A stretch of 26,248 nucleotides of DNA from DASXMT01 sp035552655. GTDB lineage: Bacteria > Actinomycetota > Acidimicrobiia > Acidimicrobiales > RAAP-2. Where the stretch lies: assembly GCA_035552655.1 (NCBI GenBank), contig DASZLD010000035.1:1-26248 (forward strand). The letters run 5' to 3'. This document shows, one piece after another, positions 14,038 to 22,005 of this stretch. Position numbers and translations under genes: made by a program. The notes below the pieces were generated by a model. That model searched no databases, was not told the origin of the DNA, and saw nothing but the letters and a program-made list of their open reading frames with translations. Each line of letters starts with the position of its first letter. Positions within the stretch are counted from its first letter, which is position 1.

Positions 14038-15666
14038 ATGGGTCTGGTTCGACGTACGTGTTCAATAGGGGCAGCGCTGTCCCTGGCGGGGGTGGCGTGG
14101 GCCGTCGGAGCCTCTGGCAATCCGGCCGGCGCGGCGCCAACGCCGATCCCCGGGACGGCACCGACGCTGGTCCAAGGGGCCACGGACCTGGGGCCGGCAA
14201 CCGGGCAGTCGTCATCGGTGACGCTTTCCCTGCCCCTCAGGAACCAGGCCGCGCTGACCAGCCTGATCGCAGGACTCACCAACCCGTCGAGCCCGAACTA
14301 TCACCAGTTCCTGACGCCGGCCAGCTTCGCCTCACAGTTCAGCCCGACCAGCGACACCGTCAACGCCGTGACGGGCTGGGCCTCCTCGGCCGGTCTGACG
14401 GTGACGTCGGTGTCGTCCAATCGCACGCTGGTCACCCTCACCGGGACCCTGACCCAACTGGGACATGCCTTCGGCGTGACCTTCGACAGCTATCGGATGT
14501 CCAACGGGCAGACCTTCGTCTCCAACACGCAGACGGCCACCGTGCCCGCGGCGTTGGCCGGCGACGTGTCGTCCATCGTGGGCCTCTCCACGCTGGGCAA
14601 GGTCCAGCTGGCCCCGACCGCTGCTCCGACCGGGACGGTCTCGTTCCCGTCGAGCTACGGCCCCCAGGACTTCTGGTCGTTCTATAACGCACCGGCCAAC
14701 CAGACCGGCGCCGGGCAGACCATCGCCGTGCTGGCCGAGGGCGATCTGAGCAGCCCTCAGGCCGACCTGGCCACTTTCGAGAAGACCTACGGCCTGCCCA
14801 CGGTTCCGTGGACCACCATTCCTACCGGAGCGGCGTCCACTGACACCTCGGGCAACGACGAGTGGGACCTCGACACCCAGTACTCGACCGGTCTGGCCGA
14901 GGATGTCTCCAGCCTGTTGGTCTACGACGCGCCGTCGCTCTCTGACACCGACATCCTGGCCGAGATGAACAAGTGGGTGACCGACGACCAGGCCAAGCAG
15001 GCCAACTTCTCGGCCGGCGAGTGCGAGCTGTTGGCCGACACCGATGGGTTCGTCACCTCCAACGACCAGGTCCTCGAGCAGGGCGTGGCCCAGGGCCAGA
15101 CCTTGTTCACCGCCTCCGGTGACACCGGGTCGTTCTGCCCGCTCCTGGTTGGCGTGAACGGCGTCCCCGCCGGTCTGCCCGGGGTCAACTACCCGGCGGC
15201 CAGCCCCTATGCGGTAGGAGTGGGCGGCACCACCATTCTCGGTGGGCCCAGCCCGCTGAGCGAGATCGGTTGGTACGCCGGCGGTGGGGGTCAGTCCCTC
15301 CTCGAGGCCGAGCCCGCCTATCAGTCCGCGGTGGGCGGCTCCAATCTCGGCCTGAGGCGAGGCGTCCCCGACGTGGCCTTCGATGCCGATCCCAATAGTG
15401 GCTTCAACGTCATCGTGGGCGGCCAGACCACTGTGGTCGGCGGGACCAGCGGCTCCAGCCCGTCGTGGTTGGGGATCTGGGCCCGGACCCAGGCCGCCCA
15501 TGGCGGAACCCTGGGCTTCGCCAACGCCACCATCTATGCCGAGCCCTCGACGTCGTTCAACGACATCGAGATCGGTACCAACGTGCTCTACCCCGTCACC
15601 CCCGGTTACGACTACGTGACCGGGCGGGGAACGCCGAACATCACCTCGTTCATCGGCGCGGCCTAG
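14038..15666 (+). CDS. Secreted S53 family serine-carboxyl peptidase (sedolisin/kumamolisin type)
   Basis: The 542-residue secreted acid protease starts with a signal peptide (positive RR at 5-6, hydrophobic 9-26, cleavage near GAA 31-33). A pro-kumamolisin activation domain follows to about 195, with NPSSPNYHQFLTPASFASQF typical of that prodomain. The catalytic domain has the sedolisin triad: E275 and D279 in NDEWDLDTQ, S471 in GGTSGSSP, and the oxyanion Asp D362 in TASGDTGS. The calcium site is represented by FNDIEIG (507-513) and PGYDYVTGRGTPN (522-534). Length and order are normal, and nothing is truncated. Enzymes of this clan work best at low pH, consistent with an acidic niche or nutrient scavenging. 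The gene has an excellent ribosome binding site after a 13-bp hairpin and a strong terminator, so it looks monocistronic. Confidence 0.94.
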   Translation: MGLVRRTCSIGAALSLAGVAWAVGASGNPAGAAPTPIPGTAPTLVQGATDLGPATGQSSSVTLSLPLRNQAALTSLIAGLTNPSSPNYHQFLTPASFASQFSPTSDTVNAVTGWASSAGLTVTSVSSNRTLVTLTGTLTQLGHAFGVTFDSYRMSNGQTFVSNTQTATVPAALAGDVSSIVGLSTLGKVQLAPTAAPTGTVSFPSSYGPQDFWSFYNAPANQTGAGQTIAVLAEGDLSSPQADLATFEKTYGLPTVPWTTIPTGAASTDTSGNDEWDLDTQYSTGLAEDVSSLLVYDAPSLSDTDILAEMNKWVTDDQAKQANFSAGECELLADTDGFVTSNDQVLEQGVAQGQTLFTASGDTGSFCPLLVGVNGVPAGLPGVNYPAASPYAVGVGGTTILGGPSPLSEIGWYAGGGGQSLLEAEPAYQSAVGGSNLGLRRGVPDVAFDADPNSGFNVIVGGQTTVVGGTSGSSPSWLGIWARTQAAHGGTLGFANATIYAEPSTSFNDIEIGTNVLYPVTPGYDYVTGRGTPNITSFIGAA

Positions 15667-15669
15667 ACA

Positions 15670-15714
15670 CCGTCCCCGGGGCAGGGGCGCCGACGGCGCC
15701 TCTGCCCGGGACGG
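15670..15714 (+). terminator. Strong intrinsic terminator of the S53 protease gene
   Basis: CCGTCCC (15670-15676) pairs with GGGACGG (15708-15714). After a 2-base bulge, a further 13 bp (15679-15691 with 15695-15707, one G-U) close a 3-base loop GAC. It begins 4 bases after the stop codon. No U-tract follows, as usual for GC-rich actinomycetes. Confidence 0.75.
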
Positions 15715-16111
15715 TTGGCGACGGGGTCGTCCGACCATCACCTCCTGCGGCTCACGACGGTCCCGATGGGACAATGACCGTGGCCGGAGCCGACGGGGGA
15801 GGCGGGGGAGGGCCGATGGGCGGGCTCCTCCCTGATCCACGCTCCGCTCGTGACGTAGCGTCGATACACCAAAGGCTACGAGATGGGCCGCGGGTGTGGC
15901 ACACCCAGAACGGGCCAAACGGGGCCACGCGGCCGAGATCGGGGCACGAGCAAGTACGCTCCACCGGGACGTGGGGAACCGTGCCGGGAGGTGGCTGTGC
16001 CTCACCCCGTAGTGGACAATGTCGAGTATCCCGACTGCCGGGATCTGGTCCCCTGAGGCCGGTGAAGGGGAGAAGGTGACTACTCTCAGCAGCGGAGGAT
16101 GCCCTCTCCAT
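15715..16111 (+). other. Gene-free stretch, possibly a structured leader of the L,D-transpeptidase gene
   Basis: I see no credible gene here; an antisense frame (about 15752-16111) is low-complexity and unlike any protein I know. A TACGCT -10-like hexamer lies at 15955-15960. Downstream are two perfect hairpins: ATCCCG (16028-16033)/CGGGAT (16039-16044) with a 5-base loop, and TCCCCT (16049-16054)/AGGGGA (16066-16071) with an 11-base loop. If transcription starts near 15967, the transpeptidase mRNA would have a leader of about 225 bases. It does not fit the c-di-AMP riboswitch consensus that I remember. Confidence 0.35.
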
Positions 16112-16168
16112 GGTCAGTGTGGATGAAAGCGGTCAGTGTCTATGAAGGCGATCAGTGTCCATGAGCCA
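16112..16168 (+). repeat. Three tandem 19-bp repeats upstream of the L,D-transpeptidase
   Basis: Units are GGTCAGTGTGGATGAAAGC (16112-16130), GGTCAGTGTCTATGAAGGC (16131-16149) and GATCAGTGTCCATGAGCCA (16150-16168). Units 1 and 2 agree at 16 of 19 positions, units 2 and 3 at 13. The constant core is TCAGTGT, two variable bases, ATGA. The period is not a multiple of three, so the array is unlikely to be coding. It ends 24 bp before the start codon. An array of protein-binding sites or an RNA element is possible. Confidence 0.65.
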
Positions 16169-16192
16169 CATCGGGCTCCGACCCAGGGCTGA

Positions 16193-17380
16193 GTGGCGCA
16201 GTCCATGAACGCACACTCCAGACGCTTGGGAGCTCCGAGAGGGCATCGTCCGGTTTGGATCGTCTCCTTGGTGGTGGTGCTCATCGCCATCGCCGCGGTG
16301 GGGACGACCCTGGCCTTGCGGCACTCGCCCTCAAAACCTGCTGCCGGGGCCACCGGCTCCACGTCGACGACATCGGGAGCGCCGGCTAAGGCCTTGTCGA
16401 TCGTCTCCACCACACCGACGTCCGGAGCGGTGAACGTCCCCTCGGACATCGCCATCACCGTCCACCTCTCGGCCCCGCTCTCGGCCTCCAGCCCCATGCC
16501 CACGTTGAACCCGGCGGTGGCGGGCACCTGGAAGCAGGTCGGCTCGACCACGTTGGCCTTTGCCGCCACCGCCCCGCTCGTCCCATCCACGTCCGAGTCG
16601 CTGACCGTGCCCGGCGGTACCACCGGTGTAACGGCGAAGTCCGGCTCCACGCTGGCCGCGCCGCTCACCGTCTCGTTCACCGTCGCCCAAGGGAGCACGA
16701 CCCGCCTCCAGCAGCTCCTGGCCCAGCTCAACTACCTGCCCGTGACCTTCACCCCCTCGGCCCCGCTCACCTCCCCGGCCGAGGCGGCCAACCCCCAGCC
16801 CGGGGCGTTCGCCTGGAAGTGGCCGAACCTCCCGGCCTCCCTCACCAGCCTGTGGACGCAAGGGCAGGAGGACATCATCACCAAAGGAGCGGTGATGGCC
16901 TTCCAGCAGCAGAACGGGCTGACCGTGGACGGCTTACCCGGGGGCCAGGTGTGGGCGGCCTTGCTGGTCGCGGCGGCCTCGGGCAAGGTGGATGCCAACC
17001 CTTACGTGTACGTCCTGGTGTCCAAGACGGTCCCCCAGAACCTGACCTTGTACAACAACGGTGTCGCCCAGTTCACCAACATTCCCGTCAATACCGGTGC
17101 GCCGGGAGCCGATACCGCCGATGGCACCTACCCCGTCTTCGAGCACGTGACCTCGTCGGAGATGAAGGGGACCAACCCCGACGGCAGTACCTACGACGAT
17201 CCCAATGTCCCGTGGGCCAGCTACTTCAACGGGGGCGATGCCCTCCACGGCTTCCCTCGGGCCAGCTACGGCACGCCGCAGAGCAATGGCTGCGTGGAGA
17301 TGGCGATCTCGGACGCAGCTCAGGTGTGGCCGCTGACCCCGATCGGCACGCTGGTCACCGTGGTGGGACCGACGATCTAG
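16193..17380 (+). CDS. L,D-transpeptidase (YkuD) with Ig-like domain and membrane anchor
   Basis: The 395-residue envelope enzyme should form 3-3 peptidoglycan cross-links. Order of parts: short basic N-terminus; one membrane helix (about 21-42); Ser/Thr/Ala linker; a bacterial Ig-like domain (about 68-165) as in actinobacterial Ldt proteins; a peptidoglycan-binding-like helical segment (KGAVMAFQQQNGLTVDGLPG, 231-250); and a YkuD catalytic domain (about 269-393). The active-site stretch HGFPRASYGTPQSNGC (352-367) provides His352 and nucleophile Cys367. The usual SHGC is SNGC, with Asn365 replacing a conserved His. The start may be GTG 16193 (AGGG at 16185-16188) or ATG 16205. Convergent with ilvA. 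The Cys and surrounding fold argue for activity, but the substitution leaves some doubt. Confidence 0.87.
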   Translation: MAQSMNAHSRRLGAPRGHRPVWIVSLVVVLIAIAAVGTTLALRHSPSKPAAGATGSTSTTSGAPAKALSIVSTTPTSGAVNVPSDIAITVHLSAPLSASSPMPTLNPAVAGTWKQVGSTTLAFAATAPLVPSTSESLTVPGGTTGVTAKSGSTLAAPLTVSFTVAQGSTTRLQQLLAQLNYLPVTFTPSAPLTSPAEAANPQPGAFAWKWPNLPASLTSLWTQGQEDIITKGAVMAFQQQNGLTVDGLPGGQVWAALLVAAASGKVDANPYVYVLVSKTVPQNLTLYNNGVAQFTNIPVNTGAPGADTADGTYPVFEHVTSSEMKGTNPDGSTYDDPNVPWASYFNGGDALHGFPRASYGTPQSNGCVEMAISDAAQVWPLTPIGTLVTVVGPTI

Positions 17381-17399
17381 CGCGAGCTGCGGTCGGTCC
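17366..17399. terminator. Bidirectional terminator between convergent L,D-transpeptidase and ilvA
   Basis: GGACCGAC (17366-17373) pairs exactly with GTCGGTCC (17392-17399). Inside the 18-base loop, AGC/GCT can close a GCGA tetraloop. The transpeptidase stop TAG (17378-17380) lies within the loop, and ilvA ends at 17405 from the other side. Confidence 0.5.
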
Positions 17400-17404
17400 A
17401 TCGG

Positions 17405-18655
17405 TCAGATCAAGAACGTGAACAACGGTGACCCCGGAGGTACCGGCTCGATCTGCAGCGGGCTGGCGGCCATGCGGTCGAGCAGCGCGTCGATGTCGTC
17501 CGCCCGGGCCAGCTCGATGCCCACCAGCGCCGGACCCGTCTCCCGATTGTTCTTTTTCACGTAGTCGAAGAGGGCGATGTCATCGTCGGGGCCGAGGATG
17601 CCGTCGAGAAACTGACGCAGCGCGCCCGGCTCCTGGGGGAAGGTGACCAGGAAGTAGTGCTTGAGCCCTTCGAAGAGGAGAGAACGCTCCACGATGTCGG
17701 CGTACCGGCTGACATCGTTGTTGCCGCCCGAGACGATGCAGACCACCGGGCCCACCAGGTCGGGAAAACGGCGGGCTGCCGCGCTGGCCAGGGCGGCAGC
17801 CGGTTCGGCGATGATCCCGTCGGTCTGGTAGAGGTCCAACAACTCGGTGCACACCGCCCCCTCGGGGACGGTGACCATGTCGTCGACCAGGTTCGAGACG
17901 ACGGGATAGGTCAACCGGCCGACGGTGCCCACGGCCGCCCCGTCCACGAAGGAGTCGATGTGGTCGAGGGCGATCGGCCCCCCGGCGGCCAGGGCTGCGG
18001 CCATGCTGGCCGCCCCGGCCGGCTCGGCTCCGATGATGCGGACACGGGGAGCGTGCTGCTTGAGCCACACGGCGATGCCGGCGATGAGGCCGCCGCCACC
18101 CACGGGCACGATGACGGTGCCCATGCCATCCCGGCACTGCTCTCCCAGCTCCACGCCCACCGTTCCCTGACCGGCGATGGTGCGGACGTCATCGAAGGGA
18201 TGCACGTAGATGGAGCCGGTGGTGGCCGCGTCGTCGAGGGCCGCCGCGCTGGCCTCGTCGTAGTTGGATCCGGCCAGCACCAGTTCGACCCAGGGCCGAC
18301 CGAGGGCGTTGATGCGATCGCGCTTCTGGCGGGGTGTGGACGTGGGGACGAACACCTTGCCGTGGATGCCCAGAGCCCGGCAGCTGAATGCCACCCCTTG
18401 GGCGTGGTTCCCGGCGCTGGCACAGGTCACGCCCAGACGTTGCTCGGACGGCGTCAGCGAGCTGATCACGTTGTACGCGCCTCGCACCTTGTACGAGCGG
18501 CCGATCTGCAGGTCCTCGCGCTTCAGCCAGACGTCGGTGCCCAGCTCGTCCGACAGGCGCTCGCTGCGTTCGACCGGCGTCTCTCGCACGACGGGGCGCA
18601 ACACTGAGGCGGCGGCGGCGACAGCTGTTGGGGTGAGCTCTGCGCGTTCCGACAT
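17405..18655 (-). CDS. ilvA: Threonine dehydratase (threonine ammonia-lyase)
   Basis: The 416-residue PLP enzyme deaminates threonine to 2-oxobutanoate, the entry step of isoleucine synthesis. GRSYKVRGA (53-60 region) holds the Schiff-base lysine K56; TCASAGNHAQG (78-87) binds the substrate carboxylate; PVGGGGLIAG (184-193) holds the PLP phosphate; and IVSGGNNDVSRY ends the catalytic part. The C-terminal LKHYFLVTFPQEPGALRQFL starts the single ACT-like regulatory domain typical of the short biosynthetic IlvA of actinobacteria and bacilli, so isoleucine feedback is expected. I chose ATG complementary to 18653-18655. The 11 upstream in-frame residues are Pro-rich, and a TACCAT -10-like hexamer lies 6 bases before this ATG, suggesting leaderless expression. 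It follows the esterase gene by 83 bp. Confidence 0.92.
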   Translation of the reverse strand: MSERAELTPTAVAAAASVLRPVVRETPVERSERLSDELGTDVWLKREDLQIGRSYKVRGAYNVISSLTPSEQRLGVTCASAGNHAQGVAFSCRALGIHGKVFVPTSTPRQKRDRINALGRPWVELVLAGSNYDEASAAALDDAATTGSIYVHPFDDVRTIAGQGTVGVELGEQCRDGMGTVIVPVGGGGLIAGIAVWLKQHAPRVRIIGAEPAGAASMAAALAAGGPIALDHIDSFVDGAAVGTVGRLTYPVVSNLVDDMVTVPEGAVCTELLDLYQTDGIIAEPAAALASAAARRFPDLVGPVVCIVSGGNNDVSRYADIVERSLLFEGLKHYFLVTFPQEPGALRQFLDGILGPDDDIALFDYVKKNNRETGPALVGIELARADDIDALLDRMAASPLQIEPVPPGSPLFTFLI

Positions 18656-18738
18656 GCCTCGATGGTACGGCGGTGGGCCCGGGGCCATGCACGAGGGGCG
18701 AAACGGCCCCAGCTCCGGACTCCGGTGGAGGTGTGCCG

Positions 18739-19671
18739 TCAGCCGTGTAGAGCCCGCCGCATAACGTCCATGGTCTCGGCTGATTGGCGCACCGATGTCG
18801 CCGCCGTGAACACCAGCGCCGATCCGTGGAAGGTGCCCGGGAACTGGTGCAGTTCCACCGTGACCCCGGCCTGGAGGAGGCGGAGTCCATAGATGAGGCC
18901 CTCATCGCGCAGCGGGTCGAACTCCATGGTGGAGATGTAGGTGGGCGGGAGACCGGACAGGTCGGTGGCCCGGGCCGGTGCCGCATAGGCCGACACCTCG
19001 CCGCGATCATCACCCAGGTAGTGCTGCCAGCTGAGCTCGGCGTTGGGCCGATTCCACATCGGCGTGTCCACGAACGTCTGCATGCTCACCGTCTCGAGCC
19101 GGTCGTCGAGCTCGGGAATTCCGAGGTACTGGAAGGACAGCGACGGGCCGCCACGGTCCCGGGACAGAAGGGCCACGGCGGCGGCCAGCCCTCCGCCGGC
19201 GCTGTTCCCGAACAGGGCCAGGCGATCGAGGTCCACCTCGAGCTGGTCGGCCGCATCCCTCATCCAGGTCAAGGCGTCATAACAGTCGTCCAGCCCGGCG
19301 GGGAACGGGTGCTCGGGGGCGAGCCGGTAGTCGACCGACACCACCACCGCGCCCACCGCCCGGGCCAGCAGGACGGCCCCGGCATGCTCGGTGTCCACGC
19401 TGCCCAGGACGAACCCACCGCCGTGGATGTAGAGGACGCCCGGCAGTCGCCCGTCCCTCTCGGTGGGGGCGTACACCCGAATCGGGATGGAGTGGCCACC
19501 CGAGGCGGGGATGAGGCGATCCTCGATGACCACGCCACTGGTGTCCACGTTGGCACCGGCCTGAGCACTGAGCTCGTCCAGTCCGGCCCGGGCCGCGGCG
19601 AGGTCGCCGATGCCGACGGCGGGAATGGCGGGGATGACGGCGGCCAGCTCAGGGTCGAAACGGTAGGTCAT
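18739..19671 (-). CDS. Alpha/beta hydrolase, hormone-sensitive-lipase (family IV) esterase
   Basis: The 310-residue carboxylesterase carries the HSL-type oxyanion motif HGGGF (83-87), then DYRLAPEHPFPAGLDDCYDA, a hallmark of this family. The nucleophile is Ser157 in GNSAGG; the acid is probably D252 or D256 in EFDPLRDEG, and the base is H282 in FPGTFHGS. No signal peptide is present, so it is cytoplasmic. AAGGAG lies 4 bases before the ATG (complement 19669-19671), which decides the start against a much longer open frame without homologous character. It lies 29 bp after the TIGR03084 gene, suggesting co-transcription. Natural substrate unknown; short-chain acyl esters are usual for the family. 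Confidence 0.92.
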   Translation of the reverse strand: MTYRFDPELAAVIPAIPAVGIGDLAAARAGLDELSAQAGANVDTSGVVIEDRLIPASGGHSIPIRVYAPTERDGRLPGVLYIHGGGFVLGSVDTEHAGAVLLARAVGAVVVSVDYRLAPEHPFPAGLDDCYDALTWMRDAADQLEVDLDRLALFGNSAGGGLAAAVALLSRDRGGPSLSFQYLGIPELDDRLETVSMQTFVDTPMWNRPNAELSWQHYLGDDRGEVSAYAAPARATDLSGLPPTYISTMEFDPLRDEGLIYGLRLLQAGVTVELHQFPGTFHGSALVFTAATSVRQSAETMDVMRRALHG

Positions 19672-19700
19672 GGGTCTCCTTGTCGATGCATGCGTGAGGG

Positions 19701-20498
19701 TCAGGAAGTGAACTGCCCGGGTCGTCTTCCGGTGCCGGGAGGACCGGCGAAGGCCTGGGCGATGCCCAACCACTGGGTGGACACTGCCCCCTCGCACTCC
19801 AGGTCGGTGTCGTCCCGGTGGCGTCGTTGGGTGACGACCAGGCAGAAGTCGAGCGCCGATCCGCGCACCTGGTTGGCGGCGCCGGGTGGCCCGAAGGTCC
19901 ATTGGCCGCCATCGGGTCCCTCGAGCACGACGCGCACTGGATCCTCGGGTACTTCGAGCCCGCGGGCTCGAAAGCTGTTGGGAAGGGCTCGGTACCCGAG
20001 GAAGCAGACATGTCGGAGTCGTTCGGAGGGCGTTCGGGTCCGACCCAGCGCATCGGCGACGTCCTGGCCGTGGGCCCAGGTCTCCATGATCCGAGCGGTG
20101 AGTGCTGAGGCCATGCTCATGTCTGGCCCGAACCAGGGGATGCGTCGTTCCGGGTCCCCGGCCCTGGTGGCCTCGATCATGGTGTGGCGGGCCTGGTACA
20201 GCCAGGGCACGAGGTCGGCCACCAGGCGCTGGCGCGCCGCCTGGGTGGCGGCCTCCACGAACCCGTCGACGTCGGCCACAGCCACCAGGCGCCGCTGGGC
20301 GAAGGCATCGGGGTCGGTGGCGGCCAGGGTGACCTGCTCATCGAAGTACGCCAGGTGGCCGACCTGGTCGCGGATGGACCAACCGGGCGCAGGGGTGGGC
20401 GTCTCCCACTGGGAGGGGTTGAGCGAGGTCACCAGGGCCACCAGGTCCTCGGTCTCGGCCATCAGATCGTCGCCCAGCTGTCCGACCGCGGCTGCCAT
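19701..20498 (-). CDS. TIGR03084-family DinB/MDMPI-like metal-binding protein
   Basis: The 265-residue protein has the four-helix DinB/mycothiol-dependent maleylpyruvate isomerase N-domain. PGWSIRDQVGHLAYFDEQVT (39-58) with H48 and METWAHGQDVADAL with H143 give the expected metal ligands. The C-terminal half (about 170-265, including GPDGGQWTFGPPGAANQVRG) is the smaller beta domain found in this actinobacterial group. Characterised relatives use mycothiol as cofactor or scaffold; the actual reaction of TIGR03084 proteins is unknown. ATG (complement 20496-20498) has GGAGG a few bases upstream. The frame continues 19 codons further up but lacks a ribosome site there. It heads the minus-strand pair with the esterase. 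Confidence 0.85.
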   Translation of the reverse strand: MAAAVGQLGDDLMAETEDLVALVTSLNPSQWETPTPAPGWSIRDQVGHLAYFDEQVTLAATDPDAFAQRRLVAVADVDGFVEAATQAARQRLVADLVPWLYQARHTMIEATRAGDPERRIPWFGPDMSMASALTARIMETWAHGQDVADALGRTRTPSERLRHVCFLGYRALPNSFRARGLEVPEDPVRVVLEGPDGGQWTFGPPGAANQVRGSALDFCLVVTQRRHRDDTDLECEGAVSTQWLGIAQAFAGPPGTGRRPGQFTS

Positions 20499-20565
20499 GT
20501 CCCCTCCGGTCCTGCCTCGACTGCTCCGAGCCGGGTCGGCTGGGAGCAGTGTCATGATGACGCCC

Positions 20566-20571
20566 TACGAT
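20566..20571 (+). promoter_or_regulatory. -10-like hexamer upstream of the DoxX-SDR pair
   Basis: TACGAT at 20566-20571 would start a transcript near 20578, giving a leader of about 45 bases before ATG 20624, with AGGA nearby. No clear -35 is visible. It lies in the 125-bp region between divergent genes. Confidence 0.3.
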
Positions 20572-20623
20572 AGGTCACCGTATGCAGCAGGTACTTTCCA
20601 AGACGATGAGCAAAGGACAGTAG

Positions 20624-21178
20624 ATGAGCGACAGAGATCGGGACTTCGCCGCGCTTGCGCTTCGATCGGCCATCGGGCCCATGTTGGTGCTCCACGGGCA
20701 TAACAAGGTCTTCGGCGCTGGTGGGCTCAAGGGCACGACCGGTTGGTTCGACAGCCTGGGTTTGCAGCCGGCCGCCGTCCACGCCCGCATGGCCGCGGCC
20801 ACCGAGATGGGTGCGGGCAGCCTCATCACCTTGGGCTTGGCCAGCCCCCTGCCCACCGCGGCCGTGGTCGGCTTGATGACCACCGCTGCAGCCACCGATC
20901 ACCGGGGCAAGGGTTTCTTCGTCTTCAAGGGTGGCTGGGAGTACACCGCGGTGGTGGCCATCGCCGCCACCGCGCTGGCCGGATTGGGCAACGGACGCTG
21001 GTCGGTGGACCGGTTGCTCGGTCGCAAGGAACGGTCGGGAGCACTGGTGGCCTTCGGTGCCGCCGCACTGGGTGTGGCCGCCGCCGGCGCCCTGTTGGCC
21101 ACCTCCTACCGCCCGACCAGGGACGAGCCGGCCGACGTCGAGCCTGCTCCCGATGCTGCGGACGTCGACCCGGCCTGA
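20624..21178 (+). CDS. DoxX-family membrane protein
   Basis: This is a 184-residue protein with four predicted membrane helices. The first part, LRSAIGPMLVLHGHNKVFGA then GGLKGTTGWFDSLG, is the DoxX pattern (helix, HG..K.FG, amphipathic GL..T..WF..LG). Next comes AAATEMGAGSLITLGLASPL. An acidic Asp/Pro-rich cytoplasmic or exposed tail (about 165-184) is unusual but not informative. DoxX-like proteins occur in membrane oxidoreductase and thiol-stress complexes in actinobacteria; many have no known role. ATG follows AAAGGACAG. The stop TGA overlaps the next gene's ATG by one base (TGATG), so the SDR is translationally coupled. Confidence 0.83.
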   Translation: MSDRDRDFAALALRSAIGPMLVLHGHNKVFGAGGLKGTTGWFDSLGLQPAAVHARMAAATEMGAGSLITLGLASPLPTAAVVGLMTTAAATDHRGKGFFVFKGGWEYTAVVAIAATALAGLGNGRWSVDRLLGRKERSGALVAFGAAALGVAAAGALLATSYRPTRDEPADVEPAPDAADVDPA

Positions 21179-22005
21179 TGGGGGCCGACGGCCTGTTGGC
21201 CGGCCGGGTGGCTGTGGTCACCGGGGGCGGCGGGGGCATCGGGCGGGGCGTCTGCCGCCGGCTGGTGGCCGAGGGCGCGTTGGTGGTGGTCAACGACATC
21301 GATCCTGAGCTCCTGGCCGAAACCGAAGCCGAGATGCAGTCCGACGGTGGCTTCATCCGACCCGTGCCCGGCGATATCCGAGAGCCGGCCACGGTCGAGG
21401 CGCTGGTGACCGCGGCCCATAGGGTGGCCGACGGCCGCATCGACGTGCTGGTCAACAACGTCGGCGACTTTCGCCCCAACGGCATGTTCCTCAAGTCCGG
21501 GCCCGAGGAGTGGGACGCGCTGTACGCCCTGAACCTCGGGCACGTCTTCGCTTGCACCAGGGCGATGGCGCCGGCCATGACCGAGCGTTCCTCGGGAAGC
21601 ATTATCAACGTCTCGACGGTTGAAGCCTTTCGGGGCATCCCCGCCAACGCCGTGTACTCGGCGTTCAACGCCGGGATCAACGCATTCACCCGCAGCTTGG
21701 CCGTCGAGCTGGGGCGCAAGGGGGTTCGGGTCAACGCCATCGCCCCCGACCTGGCCGACACCCTCCAGACGCCGGCCGAGATGATGCTGGCCGGCCGGGA
21801 CGAGGATCTCGTCCGTAATTGGGTTCCCCTGGGCCGCTTCGGCCAACCCGACGATTACGGCGATGTCGTGGTCTTTCTGGCCAGCGACCTCTCCCGCTTC
21901 GTCACCGGTCATGTCATTCCGGTCGACGGCGGCACCCTGGCTGCGGGCGGCTGGTACCTGAAGCGGAACGGTCCGGGATGGACGAATATGCCCGACTCGC
22001 CCTAG
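21178..22005 (+). CDS. Short-chain dehydrogenase/reductase with atypical active site
   Basis: The 275-residue classical-length SDR has the Rossmann motif VTGGGGGIGRG (14-24), D40/D42 after the second strand (NDID, suggesting NAD(H)), NNVG at 93-96, N119, and a C-terminal GHVIPVDGGT. The catalytic tetrad is altered: where INVSS is usual, INVST puts Thr147 at the Ser position, and VYSAFNAG keeps Tyr160 but has Asn164 in place of the Lys of YxxxK. The codons (acg, aac) are clear. The protein may use a modified mechanism, or bind rather than reduce. It is coupled to DoxX by a one-base overlap, suggesting joint function at a membrane-linked redox step, which is inference. Substrate unknown. Confidence 0.88.
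   Translation: MGADGLLAGRVAVVTGGGGGIGRGVCRRLVAEGALVVVNDIDPELLAETEAEMQSDGGFIRPVPGDIREPATVEALVTAAHRVADGRIDVLVNNVGDFRPNGMFLKSGPEEWDALYALNLGHVFACTRAMAPAMTERSSGSIINVSTVEAFRGIPANAVYSAFNAGINAFTRSLAVELGRKGVRVNAIAPDLADTLQTPAEMMLAGRDEDLVRNWVPLGRFGQPDDYGDVVVFLASDLSRFVTGHVIPVDGGTLAAGGWYLKRNGPGWTNMPDSP

Noticed and set aside
15967..16110. c-di-AMP (ydaO-type) riboswitch before the L,D-transpeptidase
   Set aside because: A GGGGAACC element is present near 15973, but the GGGGTGAA block and the conserved CCGAACCCGTCAGCTAAC-type 3' part are missing. Kept only as a possible unknown structured leader.
15752..16111. Minus-strand 119-residue frame in the gap after the S53 gene
   Set aside because: The translation is Pro/Ser/Arg low-complexity with a poly-Pro run, no family resemblance and no ribosome binding site.
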